A stretch of DNA of 64,000 nt from Malania oleifera (Eukaryota; Streptophyta; Magnoliopsida; Santalales; Ximeniaceae), in NCBI RefSeq assembly GCF_029873635.1, contig NC_080426.1:51784093-51848092 (forward strand), given 5' to 3'. How positions within the stretch are numbered: the stretch's first letter is position 1; each line of letters opens with the position of its first letter. The notes beneath the pieces were generated by a model. The model worked only from the letters and a program-made list of their open reading frames with translations, was not told where the DNA came from and searched no databases. Below, in pieces: positions 1 through 11,477 of the stretch. A program made the position numbers and the translations under genes.

Positions 1-906
1 TTTGAGTATGAAGTTATTGAGCATGATGTTGAAATATAAATTTTGATATTGATATATGAATGTGAAATAAATTCTTGACCATGCATGCTAATGATAGATC
101 ACATGGATAAATAGAAAAATTTGCATAATTTGGTATCCTTGAGCAGTATGTGACATTAGCATTGGTATCTATGAAAGTATATTGGTATCCATGAATATAT
201 CAATTGGTATTTGAGCATGACAAGCATATTAGTATCCATGAGCACATACATGATATGAATCAAATGTTTGAAACATTGGATGATAAAAATAGAAAGCATA
301 ATTGGTACCAAATCTGAATGTATTAAATTCAGGGGGAGTCATATGACTTGTTGTTTGTACTATGTTTTGTTTCTCCCTAAATTTTCATGAAATATATTTC
401 ATTGGTATCATAAATTAATTTTTAATTGGTATCATGAATTAATGAAATTTAGTATTACTCTTTAATTTTTTTCAATTGACTATGTGACTAATGAAGCACA
501 CTACACATGTCATATTTAAAACTACTGAATTGTGTGTGTATATATACTTGATATGCATGTTTAATATTCATATGCTCAAAATATGATTTTATTTGAATTT
601 AATCATTTTTTTTTATATCCTACTCTTTTTGATTGATGTCAAAAGGGGGAGAAGTTTTGAGCAAAAATTGTGAGCATAATACTGAACATGATATATGTAT
701 CAAAAGGGGGAGAAGTATTTGATATTGAATAACATTGATATTGAATGATATGATTTTGATAAATGAGCATGATATTAAATTTTTTATATTGACATTGACC
801 TTGATATTACAAATATTGTTAAACAGATGCTTATTGTAAGGGGGAGTCTCTTTAAGACTTACTCAAATTTTTGCTCATTGTTTGTCATCATCAAAAAGGG
901 GGAGAT
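1..906 (+). mobile_element. 3' internal non-coding region of a SIRE-type Ty1/copia element
   Basis: No coding frame is visible. The stretch is AT-rich and carries five G5AG polypurine tracts, at about 332, 645, 706, 840 and 898, most preceded by A-runs. The last one abuts the LTR that starts at 907 and is the likely polypurine tract for plus-strand priming. The same arrangement, with the same word order around the tracts, recurs on the minus strand at 26731-27240 in the gag-only element, which identifies both as the pol-to-LTR spacer of one family. The coding part of this copy lies left of the window. Confidence 0.7.
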
Positions 907-2968
907 TATTGACCTTATAAGGCTTAAAATCTTGTTTTGATGCTAACAAACAAATGGAACTTAACATATTTGGTTGAGTGGTGATATTTCAAGACTCACA
1001 AGGATCAAGCATGTGAAAACAAGGTCAAGTGCTCACAAGAATCATTCAAAGCTTATATTCAAAAGAAAGATGATCAAAGAAAGCTTAAAGTATGTTAAAG
1101 CTTGAAGTCAAGATGGAACCAAAGAAGCAAAGCAAGAGAGCCAAATAAAAGCAAAGTGCTCAAAGCAAAACAAGCATGAAGACTTGAGTGTTTTAAAATG
1201 TCAAATGTCTTAGAAGTCTTTATGTAAGTGTTTTAATGTTTAAATATCGTTTGAAATATTTTGAAGCTCTTCTAGGGTTAAAGATTGACTTAGAAACCTA
1301 ATTTACAAAACCCCGGAAAATATTTTAATGAGTACATAAAGCTAAAGAGCAAGGTATAATTAAAAAGAAAATTGAAAAACTGAGAATTATTTGTCCAGAC
1401 GACTGAGGAGTATCCTCAGATGTTTGAAGAGGTACCTCACAAGTTTGAAGATTTGTCTCAGACGTCTGAAGTATTTCCTCAGACGATTGAAGAATTAGCT
1501 CAGAAGTCTGAAGAATTAATTTGCGAAACACAGAACAGACAGTATACTCTCAGAAGCCTGAAGTGTAAGTTTAGACGTTTGACTCTGTGTCCAGTTCAAT
1601 TTTTTCAGTGCTTTAAGGAACTTCAGACGACTGAACCCGATACCTCAGACGTTTGAACATTGTTAACGGTCAGAAATTTTAAATGTTTTAAATTCAAAAT
1701 ATAGGTTGCTTGTGCCCCAAAATTAATGAAAACTTGGGAAATACTCCAAGTAATCTTGGGCAACACGAAAACACTTTTGAAAGCCTATAAGTACATGGTT
1801 TTGCAAATCATATTCATAACGAAGAAAGAAAGAAATTGAAAAATCTGCGGAAGGCATCTTGTTCTTGAAAAGCTCTCTCTTGCTCACTCATTGCAAAACT
1901 CTTTTGCTGAGATATTCTGAAGTGTTGATCATTCCTACTCTGAATTCCTACTGCTAATCCTCATCTAAAAAGGATATTGATGAATTCTATAGTTGAGTTT
2001 CAATTCTATTTCATATTGATATTTGAATTATTGAAGTACATGGTATTTGAACTGTACTAACTTGCTCTTTGAGAGAGTGTTATTGTACACAACTATTCTT
2101 TTGTATTTTTTGTAGTGTTCTTGGACGATTCAAGGTGTTTGGATCGTCGGCTAAGCGTGGGGATATCGCTTAGAGAGACGGACTCTAGCCTAATTGAAGG
2201 AGTGACCGAGTGAGGGGATATCACTTGGAGAGACGAGCTCTAGCCTACTAAAGGAGTGTGTAAACGGTGTTGTTCCGCCCGACAAAGGAACTAGTTTTAG
2301 TAAATCCTTTTGTGGTTTGCCAAAGGCGAGGACATAGGCTGGGGATAAGCTGAATCTCGTAAAAGTTGTGGTCTCACTCTCTTTTTCCCTTGCTCTTTAT
2401 TTTCACTACATATAAACTGCGTGGATGATTTAATTTCCTAATCATATATACTACGTAAATTGAGAAATTAAATAAACTTAAGGTCTAATTTTGATTTGGG
2501 TTGCGGAAACCGAAAGGGAGTACGTTGGTTAAACCATACTTTGCAGATATCATAAGGAAGTACGTTAATTGGTTGACACCCAAAGATAAATTAAATAAGA
2601 GTTTATTTGAATTCTGAATTTTGGGAAGAGTGTGGATGTTTTGTTGAAAATCATTTTGAGAAAGCAAATTCATTACCACAAGGCTTGAATCAAACTTTCA
2701 TATTTACAGGGCTGCAAACAAACAAAAGCTGAAATCTTTTATCTTAGTTTGGATATTGTGGTTGATTGGAAAATTGATTGGCTTGGTTGATTGATTGGTT
2801 ACTTGATTGTTTAAATACTTGTGTTGTGGATGTGAATTAAATTTTGTTTTAAGTATTCATTGTGTATTTGATAAATTAACAAGAAGTCAAGAATTTGTTG
2901 AAGAGAATTAAAAGAAATTTTTAAATCCAATTCACCCCTCCTCTTGGGACTACACCTGAGTTTTCACA
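907..2968 (+). mobile_element. 3' LTR of the SIRE-type copia element
   Basis: It starts TATTGACCTTATAAGG directly after a polypurine tract; TG has decayed to TA. It ends TTTTCACA at 2968. The first about 60 bases and the 3' half match the LTRs at 24515-26730 and 29847-32046, including the segments with GGCGAGGACATAGGCTGG and CCAATTCACCCC. That makes it the same family but a different subfamily. A TATA-like TATAA lies at 1786. The middle (1386-1655) carries an array of CAGACGTCTG-like palindromes that the other subfamily lacks. The next five bases, TTAGA (2969-2973), should be the target duplication, but its partner is outside the window. Confidence 0.8.
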
Positions 2969-2974
2969 TTAGAT

Positions 2975-3932
2975 ATAGAAGAATGAGTTGGAGTTGTTGA
3001 ACCATGCGGACAAGATTGATATACTTTTCTTGGGACATGGTAGATAATGTACTCAACTCTCCAATGAAGTGGTTAGGTGCAGTTGAACTTTCAACAATGA
3101 AATCACCCTTAACAATAGGCTTATCAACCCAAGTTTGTTTCTCGTGGAGATCTTAGCAAAGATCAACAATATGGTTTTGCTTGCCACAATGTGCGCAAAT
3201 GCCAGAATTGCCATGACAAGCTCCAAAGCTATATACACTACCTATGCCTTCCAAACCCTGTGCTTGTCCTCCCAACACTTCCCTTACAATGGTTGGAGGC
3301 AGTGCTAAACATGGCTGAACTATCACGAGAAGAATCTTAGGGAGAACATATACTTAATTCATGGGTGGTATGGATTCATTGGCAAGAATCTGATCGCAAA
3401 TGGGTTGAAGATTAGAAGTCAAACCAAACAAAAGCTTGGCAGCCAAAAATTTCTGCGCTTTGTGTCTTAATCATCTCAATGTCATAGCTACCTAGTTAAT
3501 AGATGTTTAGGTCCTCCCACATACCCTTCAAAGTGCTATAATACTCACTAATGGACCTACCTTCTTGGTCATATTTGAAAATTTTCTCATACAGGTAAAA
3601 CATACAAGTTTGATTTTTATCTTGAAAGAAGCTTTCACAAAGATCAACCCATACAGCCTTGGCTGTTCTATGTAACATTGCACTCGCAACAATTTGTGGC
3701 TTCATGCTATTCCACGACCACACCAGTAATTTGTCTTTCTTTTTCATCCAATTTTCATAATCCTTGTAGTCTGGAGATAGGGGAGAGTGCAACAAATACT
3801 TGGACTTCCCCTTCATGTTAATATACACATGCACTGCCTGAGACCACAGCAAGTAGTTGAAGGATCCACCCAATTTGATGGATGTGATCTGTATGTTGAT
3901 AGTATCAGCCGAAGCTCACTTTGTAGGCCATG
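2975..3932 (-). pseudogene. Truncated copia gag (older element, interrupted by the SIRE LTR)
   Basis: Reading leftwards on the minus strand there is a possible start at 3932, then after a frameshift the copia gag N-terminal pattern (IQITSIKL then LLWSQAVHVYI), then an open frame of about 125 codons (3496-3873) with ENWMKKKDKLLVW and SISEYYSTLKGMWEDL typical of UBN2/Retrotran_gag domains. A CCHC zinc knuckle, CAHCGKQNHIVDLC, lies at about 3152-3193 and is followed at once by a stop. Then comes the gag tail (LSTMSQEKY, about 3000-3050). The frame is broken by at least one frameshift and several stops. It ends where the SIRE LTR begins, so protease and pol should lie beyond the left edge. Confidence 0.75.
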
Positions 3933-5283
3933 AAAACCACCCCCTATACAATACAATCAGCGCACATGAGTATCAGAAATGAATCATGCAGCAACTATGG
4001 AGAACCAGGCAAGACACACAAGCACAACGAGCACTTAAAACTATATGGTAGCACAGCAGCTGCAGGATTGTTGCTGGCAGCAGCTAAAAAATGTGCAGAG
4101 TCATTGAACACCAATCGAAACCACCAGAAACTGAGGCAAGATTGTGAGCAAACAAGCAATCACAGACACGTAAAATTAAAACAGCTTCATCATGCCAACA
4201 CCAGCTGTAACAGCAGAGTGGCACGTATACCCAAAACACAGAGCATAACTGCAACTGTTCCTCTTATTATAGGACGCTTACCTAGCCAACACTTAGATCC
4301 GGCTCTACCCAAACTTTTCTCATTCCAACATTCCACACTTGTTCGACTGTTGCTTAGCAGTTTTTGAATTTCAAATGGACCTCCCCAAAAGGTAACTTTA
4401 TTGTGATCGATTCCTCCTCTTTTGCAATCAGTTTTGCTACAGCACCCACTGCTTTAGCTATTATCCACCCTTTCCAAGTGTGATTTTTATGTTACATATG
4501 GTTGAGTAGATCCTTCTTTTTGTTTAATCAAAACCGGTTCTCAAATTGTACAAGCTTCTTCCAAAGCATACAACTTCATATCGGCAAACCTCCACAAACA
4601 GACAGCATCTTATTGAGCAAAATGGGAGCAGCCTAAACCATGAAAACTGGGTGGTGGGAGGGCAATCCAAGCATCGTGCTGCTTGGCGAAGCAATGGAGT
4701 GCTGCACCCTTGATGGCAAGATTCTAGTAGCCGAAAGCAGGCTAGTTTACGGTCTGATCTGAGTAGCATGGGGCATGTGGAATCCCATGTGAATCAGCAA
4801 GGACACCTTGTAAGGCTAAATATTCCTGGGTAACCGATAGCGAAGTAGTACCATAAAGGAAGGGTGAAAAGAACCCCTATTGGGGAGTGAAATAGAACAT
4901 GAAACCATAAGCTACCAAGCAGTGGGAGGAGCCCAGGCTTTGACTCTGCTTGTTGAAGAATGAGTTGGCGACTAGTGGGTAGTGGCTTGGTTAAGGGAAA
5001 TCACTGGAGTCAAAGCAAAAGCAAGTCTTCATAGGGCAATTGCCACCACTTGTGGACCCAAACTTGGGTGATCTATCCATGACCAGGATGAAGCTCGGGT
5101 GAAACTAAGTGGAGGTCGATGCTGCACAGCCAAACCAAGATGAAAAAGGGACCCTAAGTGGCTCTCTAACGAACCAGAAAATCTGATCTTAGAAGTAATT
5201 CAGGGAAGATAAGAAAAAAAAAAAATGAAAAACACGGTGTCTAAAGGAACAGCTGTCATATATCAGATTTAGAGGTGATCAAT
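3933..5283. other. Unresolved stretch between copia gag and its probable LTR
   Basis: This 1.35 kb lies between the gag piece and a primer-binding-like site. No frame longer than about 145 codons is present and none resembles a known protein. It is probably a long untranslated leader or an unrecognised insertion in the older copia element. Confidence 0.4.
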
Positions 5284-5498
5284 GCTTCGATGCCATGTAA
5301 AGTTAGACATGGAGAGAAGAAAAGAAGAGAAGGAAAAAAAAAAGCAAGAGAAAGAATGAGGCAGCAGTTTCCTGGAGAGACTTGTGTACAGCTCCAGGTC
5401 TGCCCTCTTTTATACATTAATAATAATAAAAATTTTAAGGACAAAAATACCCCCACTCACACAACCTTATTGCTGAAATAACCTGTTCTCTTCTTACA
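5284..5498 (-). mobile_element. Probable 5' LTR and primer-binding site of the older copia element
   Basis: The minus strand of 5284-5295 reads TGGCATCGAAGC, a decayed match to the initiator-Met primer-binding site TGGTATCAGAGC. It abuts a 203 bp sequence (5296-5498) that begins TGTAA and ends TTACA, the inverted termini expected of an LTR. A minus-strand TATAAAAG lies at about 5407-5414. Orientation agrees with the gag at 2975-3932. The right border is inferred from the termini only, because the left copy of the target duplication is not in the window. Confidence 0.55.
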
Positions 5499-5753
5499 GT
5501 TTTCTCAAATTCTGTCTATGAACATATGTTAAATTTTCAGATGCACAAAATGGGTATTCTCAAATTCTGCCAGTGTAGTATTATTTTATTAGTTGAACAT
5601 CTTCCCTTCTTTTACTCTCTTGAGATATTCTATTGATTAGAATAAATTTACAGGTATAGTGACTTACTCAAAGCTTTTATTTGAGTTATGTTTCATTGAT
5701 TTTGTTTTTTTCCCATGTAATAAAATGTGTCAATGGCGTACTCTCTGTGGCAG

Positions 5754-6844
5754 TACAAAGTTACCGCATGCTGTGGACTGGCCTTGGAGCACAACTTGCT
5801 CGCGATGTTCCTTTCTCAGCATTATGCTGGTCAACTCTTGAGCCAGTGAGATCTCATTCCATGTCTAGTCTTGAAAATTTATTTTTTTTTGAATTTGTGT
5901 TTTGTTCCTGCATGCATATTGATGTTGTTGCTATTTTATGTAGCAAGGAGAAATGAAAAAGCTTGATTTGCTTTTTCAAATTTTTTTTCCCTAGTGCAGA
6001 TCAGAAGAGCAATTCTTGGCCGGGAGGGTGAAGAAACCAATGTAGCCAGGGTCCTTGGGGCGAATTTCTCTGCTGGTTTCGTTGCAGGAGGCCTTGCAGC
6101 TGCGATTACATGTCCACTGGACGTAGCAAAAACCCGACAACAAATAGAGGTTGTTTCTCTAGAATCAGCATCATTATCAACTAGATTATAACTATGGGCA
6201 TTGTTATCTGCTTTATGTTAGCTTCTGATGGAACTTGTTCATACAGTGGTTGTATTTCAAGAACCACCCAAGTTGATTAGTTTACCTTTGTTCAGTTGTT
6301 AAGCTGTGTTTCTTCTATAATTCTCAGAAAGATCCTGCCAGGGCATTAAGTATGACGACAAGACAGACTTTGGTGGAAATCTGGAGGTACTTAGCTCTAA
6401 TTCCTCATTTCATGGTATATAAAACCCCTTCTAGGTCATTATTAGTGATCATTCAAAGAGCAAATATTTCCATTTTTGAAGAGCATGGACATTTCAGTAC
6501 CAAACTATTTTATTTGTAGAATAATGTGTCCTAGCTCATAAAACTAGTGAGATTTGTAATTGGACAGTCCTGTCAAATCGAAGGATTAACAGGTACTGAT
6601 CCGTCGAGTAGGAAGATTTGAGCATAGCCTTATATATACTGTGAGCATGATTGCAAAATTTTTTTGCTTCTGTTAATTTAAACTCATCCTCCCTCACACT
6701 TGACTTTTTGTTTGGAGCAGGGATGGAGGAATGAAAGGAATGTTTACAGGAATTGGCCCTCGCATTGGTCGTGCTGGACCCTCGGTAGGGATTGTGGTTT
6801 CCTTCTATGAAATTGTCAAGTATTATTTACATCATACGCACTAA
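5754..6844 (+). CDS. MTM1: Mitochondrial carrier, MTM1/SLC25A39-40 type (last four exons)
   Basis: Inner-membrane solute carrier of the manganese-trafficking/glutathione-import subgroup; the subgroup role comes from family knowledge, not from this sequence. Coding exons with consensus splice sites are 5754-5845, 6000-6149, 6328-6386 and 6721-6844, ending in TAA at 6842-6844; the reading frame is continuous across all three junctions. Visible hallmarks are GLGAQLARDVPFSA in exon one, the carrier signature CPLDVAKTRQQIE (Px[DE]xx[KR]) in exon two, and GIGPRIGRAGPSVGIVVSFYE in the last. About 141 residues are encoded, roughly the C-terminal third of a 400-residue carrier. Upstream exons are not found in 1-5753, which is transposon DNA. 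Either the preceding intron is huge or the copy is truncated. Confidence 0.85.
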
Positions 6845-7198
6845 TTTGAGGGCCACAAATGGTAGGAAGTAGTAGGAACATTGTCCTCTTACCATTCAGC
6901 ATACTACCACATTCCCAGAGCGTTTCACATAGTTGTGGCAGCTTATGGAGTGTGAGGTGGTGTTTCAGCAATGAGTTGTTTGAGGGTTGAAGATAAGGTA
7001 GAATAAACCCTTTTTTCTCAACCAAATTAGTTGGGTTGAAGATACTGAAAGATTGAAAAAAAAAAAAAAAATTTAGAATAAAATTCTGCCCCTTTGTCTC
7101 AGCCAAATTAGTTAGGTTTTGTTGTCCGTTTTTCTATTGTAAAACAATTTATGTTATAAAATTACTTGCGTCATAAATTAATGTACATGAAAGTTTAA

Positions 7199-7830
7199 GG
7201 GTCTATTTAGTTGTGGAAGAAATTTTTTATTTTTATTTTTATTTTTCTCAGTTTTTTCAAAGAATTATAAACATTTTAGATTTTTTTTTCAAGATTCATA
7301 CTAAAAAGATAAAATATAGTTTGTTTAGTTGTGTTAAAACAGTTTTTTTTTTTAAAAAAAAATATGAAATAAAATTTCTAGAACTCAAAATAATCACACT
7401 AAAAAGGCTACTTATTTTTCAATTTTTCAGTTTGTAAGGTAGCATTTGCGATATGGAGTTTGGGGTTTAGATTTGGATTTTTGTGGATTTATATTAGAAG
7501 AAATTCAGTACATAATCTACACAAATCAAAGAATAAAATTCAAATTTCATACTTTCACCTGCAAAAGTGAAAAATGTGGAAAATATTAAAATATATTTTT
7601 CAACTTTTTAATATAAAAGTAAAATATTATAGTGATATTTTTATAATTATTTTAAAAATTAAAAATGAAAAATAGAACTACTTTTGCAAGCAAATAGAGT
7701 TAACATTTTTTTTATTTTTGTTTATCTTATACAAATGTTGTAAATTAGAAAATTAAACTTTTTTTTTTGTAATTACTTGGAAAATAAAAATAGGAAATAA
7801 AAATTGTTTTGTACAATTAGGCCTTAACTT
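7199..7830. repeat. AT-rich MITE-like repeat, copy 1
   Basis: About 630 bp, very AT-rich. The left end GGGTCTATTTAGTTGTG and the right end TTGTACAATTAGGCCTT are imperfect inverted repeats. The body from about 7290 aligns by eye with 10365-10880, sharing CAAGATTCATA and TTTGTTTAGTTGTG. There is no coding capacity. Size and termini suggest a non-autonomous hAT-like element, but no clear target duplication was found. Confidence 0.5.
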
Positions 7831-8070
7831 TTTTCAATTTTATTGGTATTGAGTTGTATGGAGGAACACACAAACTTTTCTGTAAGTTTGGAATTATTTA
7901 GAAATTGATCTTCCTGATGTCACAGACCTCTCTGAAATTTATCACACGAGGGATTACGGTAACATGAACGGTTAGTGATCTATACCAAACCATATTTTAT
8001 TTATTTGCCTTCATGTGCTAAAAGAACCATGCCTCTCAAATAATTTTCAGTGATCGACACCCCATGATGT

Positions 8071-8077
<7 letters not shown>

Positions 8078-8124
<47 letters not shown>
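8078..8124. repeat. (TA)n microsatellite
   Basis: Uninterrupted TA dinucleotide run of about 23 units, between the carrier gene and the AGP gene. Confidence 0.95.
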
Positions 8125-8127
<3 letters not shown>

Positions 8128-8551
8128 TTTACCAATTTTTTAGTAATTATATTCACTGCTACTCAAAACAAGGTAATGCTAGTAAATGCCGAATCTCTTA
8201 GCATTTCTTGTTTTGGCAAACACTAATCAATGCAAATGAATGAAAGCCAATGTATTAAGATTGGAGGTGATTCAGAATTAGAAGTACCAGCTGCTGCAAG
8301 ATTGTGTCAAACCGCCAATGGAAAAGAAACAGTAGACAAAATAAAATCCAGAATAAGAGGGGCGAAAAATAAGGGAAAGCGTGCTAGATCACCAAAACAA
8401 TATCATTAAATCCAACTGTCAAATGAATTCTGCAGAGTCTAAAACCAATCGCAAACCCCTCTTTCCCTATGAAGTTCTTTACACAAATGGCATTCCCATT
8501 CCCATCCCCACCCTGATCTAAGTCCAAATAGGTCCTCCAAAAACAATTTAT

Positions 8552-9295
8552 TTAGAAGAGGCCATAGGAGGAAGCATCCCAAGTGTGGATGAGGTAGGTG
8601 AGCACCAAGGCCAGAAGCATTAACACATATGCAATCCCCTGGTCAATAGAAGTCCCTGCAGCAAAACAATAATGATGGGTCCATCAACACATGAAGTATT
8701 GCTCTAGCAGAGCAAAGGGAAAAACAAAAGGCATCCAACGAAAATTAAATCCACTGCTACCCATTCCAGTGGAAAGCCAAATCAAATTACCTTCCAAAGA
8801 TTAGAAGCCAAGAAAAGAATGAGAGAAATAACTGATAGATTTTCCTTTTATTCAAACAAGAGGATACACATGGGTCAAAAAAACATACGATCGGGAAACA
8901 AAAGGGGCGTCTGGCTAGAACGTTCTATCCAGAGATTCCAAGGAGCATGAGGAGTAGAATGCTGGATGCCCATATTTCGGAACCCATAGGAGCCCTAACA
9001 CCTAAAACTTACACAAGCAGTATTTTGAAGTTTTGGGAATACAAAAGCCCCCTAAAACATCAAAACCCAAATCTCCATTAACCTTGAGACGTGGACAGAG
9101 AACACAAAGCACGGAAGAGAACTAACCGTCGCTGGTGGGAGAAGGCGTCGGAGCTGCAGGATACGGCTGAGCAGCAGCAGGAGAAGGCGTCGGAGCTGCA
9201 GGTTGCGGCTGAGCAGCAGCAGGAGAAAGCAGGGTAGCGAGGGCGAAAGCAAAGATGGGCAAAAGCATTGCAGCAAAAGCTCTAGACACCGCCAT
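8552..9295 (-). CDS. Arabinogalactan peptide (AGP16/20/22/41 type), two exons
   Basis: Encodes a short GPI-anchored cell-wall/plasma-membrane proteoglycan backbone. Exon 1 is 9127-9295 (ATG at 9293-9295), the intron 8656-9126 (GTTAGT...CTGCAG), and exon 2 is 8552-8655 ending in TAA. The joined frame is 273 nt, 90 residues. Residues 1-29 form a signal peptide ending in alanines. Next is a Pro/Ala/Ser/Thr segment with PAAPTPSP twice, the likely hydroxyproline-arabinogalactan sites. Then comes TSDGTSIDQGIAYVLMLLA, the conserved omega region and hydrophobic GPI signal of this family. The intron falls in the Gly codon before TSIDQ. It is convergent with the carrier gene. The start is the only ATG with a signal peptide behind it. 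Confidence 0.92.
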
Positions 9296-9440
9296 TCTTA
9301 GAAGAGAGTAGAAGAAGCTGGCACTCGCAGAAGGGAGGAGAGGAGGAGGGTAGGGGTTTTTTCTGTCTTGCAGAGTGGGTTGCATATGATATGGTACTGC
9401 TATCTGGCGATGGAGAGGAGCAGAAATAAGATTCCCTATG

Positions 9441-9449
9441 TATATATAC
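9441..9449 (-). promoter_or_regulatory. TATA box of the AGP gene
   Basis: The minus strand reads TATATATA about 150 bp upstream of the ATG, which would leave a 5' leader of about 110-120 nt. No competing TATA lies nearer the start. Confidence 0.6.
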
Positions 9450-9640
9450 ACAGCAAGGTGGAGAGTGGGGGTGGGGGGAGGGAGAACCGGGTGGGCCGGT
9501 TGGGGTACGGTGGTGGGGCCCACAATCAACGCTGCTCCTGGCGGTTTTTTTTTTTTGAAACGGAAAATTTTAATTGAATCGAATTTGGGTGGGAGGTGGG
9601 GGCCCACGCATGTTCTCTCGTTCACTCTCCATCCGAATCT

Positions 9641-9702
9641 GTATCTGTATCAGTATCAGTATCAGTATCAGTATCAGTATCAGTATCAGTATCAGTATCA
9701 GT
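9641..9702. repeat. (TATCAG)n hexanucleotide microsatellite in the AGP promoter region
   Basis: About ten near-perfect hexamer units, starting with two TATCTG variants. It is roughly 200 bp upstream of the AGP TATA box. The surrounding open frames on + are repeat translations and not genes. Confidence 0.95.
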
Positions 9703-10351
9703 GTTGTTCTGATTCACACAGGTATTTTGGTGTTTTGTTATGCGGCAGCTTCTGCCAGCCTGTCACCCTCCTCCTCTCTTCTCTCTTTCTTCTTCTTATT
9801 TGTAATTCCTCTTTTGCCCTTCCACCCTAATTATTATTTCTGGGACCAGTGGGGCCCACTTCACCTTCCCCCACCGCAAGCCCGCAACGGACCTAACGGC
9901 TACCGCGGACGCCCTTGAAACTAGAACACTACCCAACTCTTCTTTTCCTAATTATAGAGTTTTAAAATTTTGGAGTGTGTCCTAATTATTTAGGTATTTG
10001 ATTTGCTCATTATTAAAATGCTCCACGCCTCCCTATTTTTATAAAGTTTTAAAAACTTATAAAATAAAATACTACCAAAATTATAAGGATATTTTAGAAT
10101 AACTGTATATAGTTATAGGGATATTTTGGAATAATAATAATTGTGAGGAATTATAGGGATATTTTTATCATAATTATATGAATATTTGGGAATACTAAAT
10201 GAGTATTGTGAAATAATCATCGGTGGCTATAAGAATAAATTTGACATTTTTAAAAAATGGCACCGAATAGGGAAATCATCTTTATAGTAGTATAGACAGT
10301 TAAAAAATCAATAATTTATTCAAAAAAATTATTTAAATAAAAATTAAATTA
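9703..10351. other. Intergenic, no gene seen
   Basis: A pyrimidine-rich stretch to about 9920, then AT-rich DNA with short repeated phrases such as ATAGGGATATTTT. No supported coding or RNA gene. Confidence 0.5.
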
Positions 10352-10880
10352 AACTTTTAGCTTTCAAGATTCATATTTAGAAAAACAAAGATTTTGTTTA
10401 GTTGTGCAAAATAGTTTTTATTTTTTTATTTTTAAATTTGAAATTAAATACAGTAAAAAAACTTGCTTCAATTTTCTAAAACCACGTAAGATAATATTTG
10501 ACATCATGGAGTTAGGAATATGGATTTACATATATTTTTTTTTTTGGGTATGTATTGATTTGAAAGAAATTTAATACACAATCCCCACAAATTAAAGTTA
10601 AAAAATTCAAATTCTATGCTCAAATGCACAAAGTAAGAAGTTAATAAAATATATTTTCTAACTTTTCTACATAAATTTATAAAATTGAAAAATAAGATGA
10701 TATTTTTAAATAAAATTATTTTCACAAATAAATAGTGTAAAAAAAACCTTTTATTATTGTTGATCCATTTTATACAAATGCTAAAAAATTTAAAAATTAG
10801 CTATTCTTTTTTATAATTTTTTAAAAATATTAAAATTAAAAATAAAAACTATTTTTCATAACTATACATACCTTAAACAG
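10352..10880. repeat. AT-rich MITE-like repeat, copy 2
   Basis: Diverged copy of 7290-7826 in the same orientation. The order of short matches is kept along the whole length (CAAGATTCATA, TTTTGTTTAGTTGTG, a TTTAATACACAATC-like block, ATTTTATACAAATG). The ends are less clear than in copy 1. Confidence 0.5.
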
Positions 10881-11220
10881 TTCCCATGGAATAGAACAAG
10901 AAATAACTTTGCGCAAATAATATTTTCTTGAATTCATACATAACTGATTCATTTTTCAAATCTATATATTAAAACTCAAAATGAAAGTAGAAGACTACAC
11001 AATATTTTTAAAAATGACAAATTATTTCCATTGTCTTGGCCAATTGAATGAATTTCCTTACTCCTTCAAACATTATAATTATGAGTTAAAATGGATAAAT
11101 GCAAGTGGAGAATTGGAAAACAAGAAATCTATCAAGATAATCACTCGCACTATGTTTGAAAATAAAAATAAAAAATTAAATTTTCCAAGTTACACAATAT
11201 TTTGTAAGGGGAAAATAACC

Positions 11221-11381
11221 GCAATGACAAGAATAACCTCCCATAACCCAAAATGGAGAAGTGACTTACATGCAACCCATTATGGAGGAGTAATATCCTC
11301 CATAATGATGAGAACCAATAAAAACTAGGCAAGGGAGAGAAGGGGCATAAGTATTTTCCTACCCAACATTCAAATGATATA
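11221..11381 (+). repeat. Dispersed repeat, left part (host of the copia insertion)
   Basis: Matches the first half of 39480-39850: GACAAGAATAA, TATGGAGGA, and a block ending TATTTTCCTACCCAA. It continues at 16482-16675 after the copia element, so the copia element is an insertion into this repeat. The repeat type is unknown. Confidence 0.6.
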
Positions 11382-11441
11382 TATAAGAAATCAATCTTGA
11401 AGGAAACTGATTTCATTAATTGAAAAAAATAACAATACAAA

Positions 11442-11477
<36 letters not shown>

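Noticed and set aside
9438-9918. Overlapping plus-strand open frames of 114-130 codons
   Set aside because: They are translations of the (TATCAG)n microsatellite and the antisense of the AGP leader.
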